Shown: positions 15,918 through 22,602 of the stretch, piece after piece
Layout of the letters: every line of letters begins with the position of its first letter
Numbering within the stretch: position 1 is the stretch's first letter
Origin: Nocardia asiatica NBRC 100129
Lineage (GTDB): Bacteria > Actinomycetota > Actinomycetes > Mycobacteriales > Mycobacteriaceae
Direction: 5' to 3'
Assembly (NCBI RefSeq): GCF_000308415.1
Contig: NZ_BAFS01000286.1
Location: 1-45,349, forward strand
DNA length: 45,349 nt
The notes under the pieces: model-generated
Database searches by the model: none
The model's input: the letters and a program-made list of their open reading frames with translations, nothing else
Told to the model about the DNA's origin: nothing
Program-made: the position numbers and the translations under genes

Positions 15918-17537
15918 TCACTGTGTACCCAATCGGTCGTTCGTTTCAACAGGTGGAAGCCAGCGATCGATTACCCGGATATCGCGCTCGCATGCGGCGA
16001 GCTGACCGGGCTGCGCGGCCGCGATCCGGCGCAATTCGGCCTCCATCCGGGCCACCCGGCGATCGGTCTCGACCATTCGCGCGGTGCTTGCCTGGACCAC
16101 ATGGTCGGCCAAAACGGTCTCAGCTTCCACGAGCGCGGTCGCCACCCGCTGCTCGAGCTGGGCTTTTACGTTGACCAGCGCGTCGGCCACCCATTGCCGG
16201 ATGTGCGCTCGCTCCGCCAACTGACCGCGGGCGCGGACCACCCACGCTGCCGCACCGCCGCCGAGCAGCAAGGTGACCGGCACGCTCGCGACGTCGAGGG
16301 CGGGAACGAGCGAGAACGGAGCAACCAGCAGGCGACCGAGGCCGACACCCGCCGACGCGCCGAGCGCGATCATAAGGTGATCTTCGACACCCCGGTGCCG
16401 GGGCTCGGGATCCGGTCCCACTCGCGGCGCCGGGTCGCGCCGTCGCGGCGGTATATCCCGATCGGTGCCCGCGATCCGGGCGCTGAGTTCGGCGAGGCGC
16501 TGGTCGATGAGGTGATCGACACCGCCGGTCAGTTCGGTGACGGCTCGCTGTAGCCGGGCGGGATAGCCGCCGATATCGGCGACGCGCAGCCGATCCAGCT
16601 CGGCGCGGGAGGCGGCGTGCAGCGCCCGGACTCGCGCGCCGATGTCGGTCATCAAGTCCACCCTGGCCAGGTGCAACTGCCCCCTGAGCGCGGACATCGC
16701 GGTGGCTCGTCCGCCGTCGCGGCCGGCCAGCAGCACCGCGCGCTCCTCACGCAGGCGCGCCGAATCGGCGCCGGAGCGCAGCGCGGCCACCTGTTCGACC
16801 ACCCGCTGGCGCGTGTCGGCCAAGACCCGCGCGGTGACCGCGCCCGGCCGGTCGCCCCCTGCGGCGGCCGCCGCGGTGAGCCGGGCGTGCAGGGCGCCCA
16901 GACCCGAGCGATCGAGCAGTCCGGCGTCGCCCGCGGTGCGCGCGGCGGCCGCCAGCCGCGCCGAGACCGGCACGATCTCCAGGTCGGCGACGCCCTGCTC
17001 GGCGAGCAGTTCCAGGTTGCGCGCCTGCACTGTGCGCCAGTCCTGGTAGGCGTGGATGCCGTTCATAGCGAGCAGCAGGTGGGTGCCCTCCGCGCGTAAC
17101 CGGTGGATCACGCCCAGCAGCTCCGCGCCGATGGTGGTGCCCGCGTCGAGCAGGATCAGCGTTACCGCGGACGCAGTCGCCCCAGCGGTCTCCGCCGCGT
17201 TCGCGTCGGCGACCGGTTCGGACAGGGTGACGCGCGGTTCGAACCGGGCCAGTTCGGTGCGCAGCAGGGTCGTGTTGACGTCGGCGGGGCCGATCACCGT
17301 GACCGCGCCCGTCGCGCCCGATCCGCGCACCGCGCGCAACAGCGCCATACCCTGCGGATTCCAGCGCTCCACCACGGCCGCGAGTTCGGGCGAGCCGGCG
17401 ACCGCCGTCGCCAGGGCCGGGCGATCGGATTCGCCCTCGACAGCTCGGAGCGGCGCCTCGGGCCCGCCGGGCGAGACCGGCTCCGCCCCGGCAGACGTGA
17501 CCGCCGTCCGCGCTTCCGGGGGTTCAGAGACCGGCAC
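15918..17537 (-). CDS. Dynamin-like/GTPase-related membrane protein with degenerate nucleotide site (Rv0210-like)
   Basis: 539 aa. Residues about 78-240 have the order of a P-loop GTPase (GAVTVIGPADVNTT at the place of the P-loop, VTLILLDAGTTIG, LLLAMNGIH at the place of the NKxD strand), but the GxxxxGK[ST] lysine and glycine and the NKxD motif are all lost. A helical region about 240-370 follows, then two closely spaced hydrophobic segments (about 392-435) and a long C-terminal helical region, probably coiled coil. This resembles bacterial dynamin-like or IniA-like architecture with a membrane paddle. It overlaps the upstream GTPase-like gene by 14 bp, implying co-translation and perhaps a heteromeric complex. 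Nucleotide binding is doubtful. Confidence 0.7.
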   Translation of the reverse strand: MPVSEPPEARTAVTSAGAEPVSPGGPEAPLRAVEGESDRPALATAVAGSPELAAVVERWNPQGMALLRAVRGSGATGAVTVIGPADVNTTLLRTELARFEPRVTLSEPVADANAAETAGATASAVTLILLDAGTTIGAELLGVIHRLRAEGTHLLLAMNGIHAYQDWRTVQARNLELLAEQGVADLEIVPVSARLAAAARTAGDAGLLDRSGLGALHARLTAAAAAGGDRPGAVTARVLADTRQRVVEQVAALRSGADSARLREERAVLLAGRDGGRATAMSALRGQLHLARVDLMTDIGARVRALHAASRAELDRLRVADIGGYPARLQRAVTELTGGVDHLIDQRLAELSARIAGTDRDIPPRRRDPAPRVGPDPEPRHRGVEDHLMIALGASAGVGLGRLLVAPFSLVPALDVASVPVTLLLGGGAAAWVVRARGQLAERAHIRQWVADALVNVKAQLEQRVATALVEAETVLADHVVQASTARMVETDRRVARMEAELRRIAAAQPGQLAACERDIRVIDRWLPPVETNDRLGTQ

Positions 17538-18657
17538 TGCTCATCCGTTCCCATAGTCGGACGTACCCGTTGTGCACACGCAAGGCCGCACGGCGGGCGG
17601 CCGGGGGCATATCGCTGGTGACGACGGCGCGCCAGCGGGCGGCTCGGGTCAGCGCGTCGTCGGCGTCGGCCGGCGCAGGCGCGGCATATCCAGCCGCGAG
17701 ATGGGCCACTTCCGGCCCCGCGAGCCCCGCGCAGAGCCCCAGCCAGAGAGCGTCGTCGCTGCACAGATAGGACTCCAGGAGGTCGCGTGCCCGGCCGCCC
17801 TCCTCCGGGACCGCGCGGGCCGCCAGCCGGGCCAACTCGTCGAGCAATTCGCCGCCGCGCAGCGCGGACACCTGCTCGTAGCGGCGCTGCAGCAGCCGGT
17901 GCAGCGCGTCGATGCCGCTGGCCGCGTGCAGGACCTGCAACAGCGACTGCGGGCTGAGGTGCGGGTCGTGGCGCAGGGCCACGCACGCGCAGGCCACGCC
18001 GTACAGGTCCCAGCGGCGCAGCAGTTGCTCGCGCTCGGCGGCGTCCGGACCGGGCGCGACGAACAGATCCGGGGACAGCGTCAGCGCCGGGTCGGCTTCG
18101 CCGGCCAGCTTGCGCAGCAAGTCCAGGTCGGCCTCGGTCAGCGCGCCCGCCCTGGTGCGCGTGGCCAGCGACGCGACCACCGGGACCACCGGAATCCGCA
18201 ATTGGCTGCTGTACTGTTCGGCCGCGGCCACCGCGTCGGCCCAGCGGGAGCCGATCGCGTCGGCCTTGTTCAACACCGCGATCGCGCGCTGCGGCGGCAG
18301 CGTGGCCAGCATCCGGCGATCGGCGGGCGACGGCGCGGCCGACAAGACGTAGACGACGATGTCGGCGTCCAGTTCCGGATCGGGCGCCCCCGGCTGGTCC
18401 ACCGGATCGGTCTCCACCGCCGACATCAGCGCGAGCGCGTGCAGCACCGTGGTCCGTCCCGCGTGCGCACGCCCGGTCACCTGGATGCGCGGCGGTTTCC
18501 GCCAAGCGCTGACGGCCGCTGCCGCGGCGTACCCGATCTGGGGATCGCGCCCGGTCCCGAAGCGCAACTCGGCGAGCAGCTTGCCGAGCTGATCGTGATC
18601 GGACGTGGGAACACCGCGCTCCCGCAACGGCCCGTCGGAATCAGTGGCTGTCGGCAT
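17524..18657 (-). CDS. GTPase-like protein with Lys-to-Arg P-loop (Rv0209-like)
   Basis: 377 aa. G1-like motif TGRAHAGRTT at 61-70, where Arg replaces the invariant P-loop lysine; DADIVVYVLSAAP for the G3 strand (no clear DxxG); and intact G4 NKAD at 130-133. The rest is mostly helical with no membrane segment. It may bind guanine nucleotide weakly or act as the regulatory partner of the next gene's product, with which it overlaps by 14 bp. The ATG at 18657 is preferred to a GTG nine bases upstream because AAAAGGGGG stands 8 nt before it. The pair precedes pckA but has no obvious metabolic link to it. Confidence 0.7.
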   Translation of the reverse strand: MPTATDSDGPLRERGVPTSDHDQLGKLLAELRFGTGRDPQIGYAAAAAVSAWRKPPRIQVTGRAHAGRTTVLHALALMSAVETDPVDQPGAPDPELDADIVVYVLSAAPSPADRRMLATLPPQRAIAVLNKADAIGSRWADAVAAAEQYSSQLRIPVVPVVASLATRTRAGALTEADLDLLRKLAGEADPALTLSPDLFVAPGPDAAEREQLLRRWDLYGVACACVALRHDPHLSPQSLLQVLHAASGIDALHRLLQRRYEQVSALRGGELLDELARLAARAVPEEGGRARDLLESYLCSDDALWLGLCAGLAGPEVAHLAAGYAAPAPADADDALTRAARWRAVVTSDMPPAARRAALRVHNGYVRLWERMSSAGL

Positions 18658-18723
18658 GCTGCACACCCCCTTTTACGGTGCGCAATTCTGTCAGAAGTCC
18701 AGGCGCCGGACAGGCTCGACCGC

Positions 18724-19506
18724 TCAGCTGCCGCTGAAGTACTTGTTCGCGGTGCGCACCGCCCAGTTCGGCGCGTATTTCGCCACGGTCGCCAGCACCT
18801 TGGCCTGGGTGCCGATCTCGTAGTGCACCTTCGGCAGCCGGGCGCGCTTGCGCGTGGCCTCCCAGATACCGGCCGCGACGTCCTCCGCCGACAGCCGCAC
18901 GCCCAGCGACTTCGTCGTCCCGGTGGTCACACCTTCCACCATGGCCGTGGCCACGAACATCGGCCAGATCGCCAGCACCCGGATGTCGTAGCGCTCCCAT
19001 TCGAGGTCCAGCGCCTCGGTGAAGCTCTTGACCGCCGACTTCGTCGCGCCGTAGGTCGCGAGTTCGGCTTGTCCGTAGATCGCCGAGGCCGAGCAGAGGT
19101 TGACCACCTGGGCGCCCGGGGTGTCGCGCAGATAGCGGAACGCGCTGTGCGTTCCGGCGAGCACTCCGACCAAGTTGACCTCGACGATCGCCCGATGGGC
19201 GGACAGCTCGATCGACTCGAACGCCCCCGAGCGCAGGATGCCCGCGTTGTTGACCAGGATGTCCAGCCGCCCGGTCGCGGCGTGGAACTCGGCCAGCCGC
19301 TCCGCCCACTGCGTGTCGTTCGTCACATCCAGCACGCCTGTGTGCACGTGTCCGCCCTTGCCGGCGATATCACCAGAGAGCCTGGTCAGGCCCACTTCGT
19401 CGATGTCGTAAGCCCCGACGTGGTATCCCTGCGCAGCGAAAAGCAAGGCCGTGGCTCGCCCGATACCGGCCGCCGCGCCGGTGATGAACACTGTCGGTCT
19501 GCTCAT
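18724..19506 (-). CDS. Short-chain dehydrogenase/reductase
   Basis: 260 aa, classical SDR. NAD(P) motif TGAAAGIG (9-16), NNAG (86-89), catalytic Y152 and K156 in YGATK, with the serine at about 139-141. D34 at the end of beta 2 (AYDID) suggests NAD(H) preference, but this is not decisive. Its substrate is unknown; many mycolata paralogues act on lipids or steroids. The ATG at 19506 was chosen because the protein then begins MSRPTVFITG, typical for SDRs, and a TAGACT hexamer stands 8 nt upstream. An ATG at 19536 would add 10 residues. Divergent from the lipase gene. Confidence 0.88.
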   Translation of the reverse strand: MSRPTVFITGAAAGIGRATALLFAAQGYHVGAYDIDEVGLTRLSGDIAGKGGHVHTGVLDVTNDTQWAERLAEFHAATGRLDILVNNAGILRSGAFESIELSAHRAIVEVNLVGVLAGTHSAFRYLRDTPGAQVVNLCSASAIYGQAELATYGATKSAVKSFTEALDLEWERYDIRVLAIWPMFVATAMVEGVTTGTTKSLGVRLSAEDVAAGIWEATRKRARLPKVHYEIGTQAKVLATVAKYAPNWAVRTANKYFSGS

Positions 19507-19514
19507 GCCCGGGG

Positions 19515-19520
19515 AGTCTA
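19515..19520 (-). promoter_or_regulatory. Putative -10 box TAGACT, leaderless layout (minus strand)
   Basis: TAGACT on the minus strand lies 8 nt before the ATG at 19506. No Shine-Dalgarno precedes that ATG. Confidence 0.45.
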
Positions 19521-19658
19521 GTGCCGCGGACGTCATGTACTCCGGGGTTCCCAGACGCCCGGTCGGTCACTTACCCTGCTGAAGTGGTCGGCACCACAAC
19601 CGGTGCGCAGCTTCACCTTTCGCATGCGGCAACCGACCTCGACGATGAGGAGGTTGCG

Positions 19659-21005
19659 ATGACCGCGGATGTCATCGGCGCTGCCGACCTGGAATCCGGC
19701 TCTCCCGCGGACCGCAAGCCTTTGCTGCCCAGCACGGACCCGTTCCATCGACCGCCGCCGGGGTTCGCGGCCAAGGCGCCGGGCACCATCCTGCGCAGCA
19801 GGAAGATCGAGGTGGCGCTGTTCGGCCTCATCCCGCAGCAGGTGTCGGCCTGGCAGCTCCTGTATCGCAGCTGCGACCTGCACGGAGCCCCGGAAGCGGC
19901 GATCACCACGGTCCTGCTGCCGCTCGGCGCGGAGCCGGACGAGGATCGTCCGCTGCTGGCCTTCCAGAGCGCGATGGACGCGGTGGCCGATAAATGCTTC
20001 CCGTCCTACGCCCTGCGCTACGGCGCGCGGGCGCTCGGGTCGGTCACCCAGTTGGAATGGCTGCTGGTCGCGAACGCGCTGCGGCGCGGCTGGGCGGTCA
20101 GCATCGCCGACCACGAAGGTCCGCACGGAAACTTCGGCGCGCCGCGGGAGCCCGGCTACCGCGCGCTCGACGGTGTCCGCGCCGCGCTGCGCTTCGGGCC
20201 GCTCGGGCTCGGCCCCGAAACCCGCGTCGCGGTGTGGGGCTACTCCGGCGGCGGCATGGCCAGCTCCTGGACGGTGGAGATGGCGCCGACCTATGCCCCG
20301 GAACTGCACATCGTCGGCGCGGTGCTCGGCGCCCCGGTCGGCGACCCCGGCCAGGTGTTCGACCGGCTGAACGGCACTCCCTTCGCGGGCCTGCCCGCCA
20401 TCGTGATCGCCGCCCTGCGCAGGCTGTACCCCGCCTTGAGTTCGGTGATCGATGACGAACTCGACTTCGACGGCCACCGGTTCGTCGTCCACGCGGAGAA
20501 CGCGACGCCGCTGGGCGCGATCCTCGGACTCGCGGGCAAGAAGATGGACGATTTCCTCAGCCGTCCGCTCGCCGAGGTGCTCGACACCCCGGAACTGCGG
20601 GCGATGTTCGACGATCTGCGGCTGGGCAACGCCACGCCCACCTGCCCGCTGCTGGTGGTGCAACCCATCCACGACCAGATCATCCATATGGACGGCATCG
20701 ACGATCAGGTGGCGCGCTACCGCCGCGGCGGCGCCGCGGTGACCTACGTCCGCGACCGGCTCAGCGAGCACTTCTCGCTGTTGCCGCTGTCCACGCCCAT
20801 CAGCCTGGACTGGCTGGCCGACCGGATCGCCGGGCAACCGGTGAGCGACGTGGGCGACACCACCGTCTGGTCGGTCGCCGCCTCGCCCTCGGGCGTCCGC
20901 GGCCTGCTGGAGATGGCCGTGACCGCGGCCAAGGTCGCGCTGGGCCGTCCACTGCGTCAGCAGCAGCCGACCGCGGCCAGAATCGCCCCTGCGCGCGCCG
21001 CCTGA
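19659..21005 (+). CDS. LIP-family (secretory lipase-like) alpha/beta hydrolase
   Basis: 448 aa. Nucleophile elbow GYSGGG with S196; acid D339 in QPIHDQIIH; and H371 in SEHFSL complete a Ser-Asp-His triad. The Gly-rich elbow, the D-x-x-I-x-x pattern and the length fit the LIP lipase family, well represented in Nocardia and related genera. No signal peptide is evident: the N-terminus is hydrophilic (MTADVIGAADLESG), so this copy may stay in the cytoplasm or be cell-associated. GAGGAGG lies 5 nt before the ATG, which fixes the start. It is divergent from the SDR gene and lies 59 bp before trmB. Substrate specificity (triglyceride, steryl or small ester) cannot be read. Confidence 0.82.
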   Translation: MTADVIGAADLESGSPADRKPLLPSTDPFHRPPPGFAAKAPGTILRSRKIEVALFGLIPQQVSAWQLLYRSCDLHGAPEAAITTVLLPLGAEPDEDRPLLAFQSAMDAVADKCFPSYALRYGARALGSVTQLEWLLVANALRRGWAVSIADHEGPHGNFGAPREPGYRALDGVRAALRFGPLGLGPETRVAVWGYSGGGMASSWTVEMAPTYAPELHIVGAVLGAPVGDPGQVFDRLNGTPFAGLPAIVIAALRRLYPALSSVIDDELDFDGHRFVVHAENATPLGAILGLAGKKMDDFLSRPLAEVLDTPELRAMFDDLRLGNATPTCPLLVVQPIHDQIIHMDGIDDQVARYRRGGAAVTYVRDRLSEHFSLLPLSTPISLDWLADRIAGQPVSDVGDTTVWSVAASPSGVRGLLEMAVTAAKVALGRPLRQQQPTAARIAPARAA

Positions 21006-21064
21006 CCTCCTGCTCAGCGGCCCGTGCACAACCGCTTGCCGCACGGATCGCCGGATGCTGGACA

Positions 21065-21877
21065 ATGGACGTCGTGAACGACGCCGCGAACCATACTGCC
21101 GAGTCAGTTCCGGGCCCGCCGTCCACAGCTCCGGCTCCGGCCGAGGGCGGGCCCGGACGCAAGACCGGCTCCCGCCTGTACCCACGAGTCACCAGCTTCC
21201 GGTCGCGCAGGGGCGCGCTGACCGCGACCCAGCAGCAATCCTGGGACCGGATGTGGCCCTCGATCGGCCGCGAGGTCGCCGACGAGCCACTGGACGCGGC
21301 CGCCTGGTTCGGCCGCGACGCGCCGCTGGTCATCGAGATCGGCTGCGGCACAGGCACCGCGACGGCCGCCATGGCGCAGGCCGAACCGCACCTGAACCTG
21401 ATCGGCATCGAGGTCTACCAGCCCGGCCTCGCGCAGTTGGTGCAGCGCATCGAACGCGAAGGAATCGGCAATATCCGCCTGCTGCGCGGAGACGCGGTCG
21501 ACGTGCTGGAGAACATGATTGCCAAGGAGTCGCTGACAGGTGTCCGCGTCTTCTTCCCCGACCCTTGGCCGAAGGCGCGCCACCACAAGCGGCGGCTGCT
21601 GCAGCCCGCGACGGTCGCGTTGATCGCCAGCCGGTTGAAGCCGGGCGGTGTGCTGCACGTCGCCACCGACCATGCCGGTTACGCCGAGCACATCCACCAG
21701 GTCGGCATGGCGGAACCCCTGCTCGAGGGATGGAACGAGAGCACGGGCGGAGTCAGCGCGGAGCATCGCGCCACGGCCCCCATCGGTTTCGAACGTCCCG
21801 TCACGAAATTCGAAGGCAAGGCACATCGCGCCGGTAGCGCCATCACGGAGCTCATATGGGGGAAGATCGACCGATGA
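21065..21877 (+). CDS. trmB: tRNA (guanine-N7-)-methyltransferase
   Basis: 270 aa. Makes m7G46 in tRNA using SAM (EC 2.1.1.33). SAM motif EIGCGTGTAT (91-100) and the family signature FPDPWPKARHHKRR (164-177) are plain, followed by ATDHAGYAEHI and a C-terminal FE..G motif region (KFEGKAHRAG). The first 35 residues are a Pro/Ala-rich, probably disordered extension common in actinobacterial copies. The stop overlaps the next start as ATGA, so trmB, the NYN gene and mmpL3 form a translationally coupled trio, an arrangement shared with M. tuberculosis (Rv0208c-Rv0206c). No clear Shine-Dalgarno; GTG at 21074 is an alternative start. Confidence 0.95.
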   Translation: MDVVNDAANHTAESVPGPPSTAPAPAEGGPGRKTGSRLYPRVTSFRSRRGALTATQQQSWDRMWPSIGREVADEPLDAAAWFGRDAPLVIEIGCGTGTATAAMAQAEPHLNLIGIEVYQPGLAQLVQRIEREGIGNIRLLRGDAVDVLENMIAKESLTGVRVFFPDPWPKARHHKRRLLQPATVALIASRLKPGGVLHVATDHAGYAEHIHQVGMAEPLLEGWNESTGGVSAEHRATAPIGFERPVTKFEGKAHRAGSAITELIWGKIDR

Positions 21878-22602
21878 GCGTCAGTGAGATGGCCCACGAA
21901 GTGGTCGATGTTGCCGGGGAGGTGCACGGGGGCGGAGCAGAAGGTCTGGGCGGCTCGGCGCCGGACGTGCGCCGCGTCCTTCTGGTGTGGGACGCCCCGA
22001 ATCTCGACATGGGTCTCGGCGCCATCCTGGGCGGTCGCCCCACCGCGGCCTACCGCCCCCGGTTCGACGCGCTCGGCCGCTGGCTGCTGGCCCGGACCGC
22101 CGAATTGTCGGTGGGCGCGGTGCACCGCGTGGAACCCGAGGCCACCGTCTTCACCAACATCGCGCCGGGCACCGCCGACGTCGTGCGGCCGTGGGTGGAG
22201 GCGCTGCGCAACGTCGGCTACGCGGTCTTCGCCAAACCCAAGATCGACGAGGACTCCGACGTCGACGCCGACATGCTGGCGCACATCGCCCTGCGCAGTC
22301 GCGGCGCGGGCCTGGCGGGCATCATGGTCGCCTCCGCCGACGGTCAGGCGTTCCGCGAACCGCTGGAGGAACTGGCCGCCAAGGGCGTGCCGGTCCAGGT
22401 GCTCGGGTTCCGCGAGCACGCGAGTTGGGCCGTCACATCCGATACTCTCGAATTCATCGACCTCGAGGACATTCCGGGCGTGTTCCGTGAACCGCTGCCC
22501 CGAGTGAGCCTCGACTCGCTGCCCGACGAGGGTGCCTGGCTGCAGCCGTTCCGGCCGCTGTCGGCACTGCTCACCTCTCGCCCCGCCCAAGGAGTCGCTT
22601 AG
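21874..22602 (+). CDS. NYN/PIN-like domain protein (Rv0207c-like)
   Basis: 242 aa. After a Gly-rich lead, the domain begins VRRVLLVWDAPNLDMGLG; D40 and D45 match acidic residues of NYN nucleases. KPKIDEDSDVDADMLAHI (about 121-138) and IMVASADGQAFREPLEELAAKG supply the further acidic residues and the substrate loop of the PIN-like fold. The family suggests a metal-dependent RNase, untested here. The ATG at 21874 was chosen over 21856 because GGGGGAAG precedes it and it overlaps the trmB stop as ATGA. Its own stop overlaps the mmpL3 GTG as TAGTG. Its fixed position between trmB and mmpL3 in mycolata hints at a link to tRNA modification or to MmpL3 expression. Confidence 0.82.
   Translation: MSVSEMAHEVVDVAGEVHGGGAEGLGGSAPDVRRVLLVWDAPNLDMGLGAILGGRPTAAYRPRFDALGRWLLARTAELSVGAVHRVEPEATVFTNIAPGTADVVRPWVEALRNVGYAVFAKPKIDEDSDVDADMLAHIALRSRGAGLAGIMVASADGQAFREPLEELAAKGVPVQVLGFREHASWAVTSDTLEFIDLEDIPGVFREPLPRVSLDSLPDEGAWLQPFRPLSALLTSRPAQGVA

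Noticed and set aside
17224..17245. GGTTCGAACC as a tRNA T-loop
   Set aside because: Lies inside a coding gene and no cloverleaf can be built around it.
17572..19521. 649-codon plus-strand frame
   Set aside because: It lies antisense to the GTPase-like and SDR genes, whose motifs are clear; composition is that of a shadow frame.
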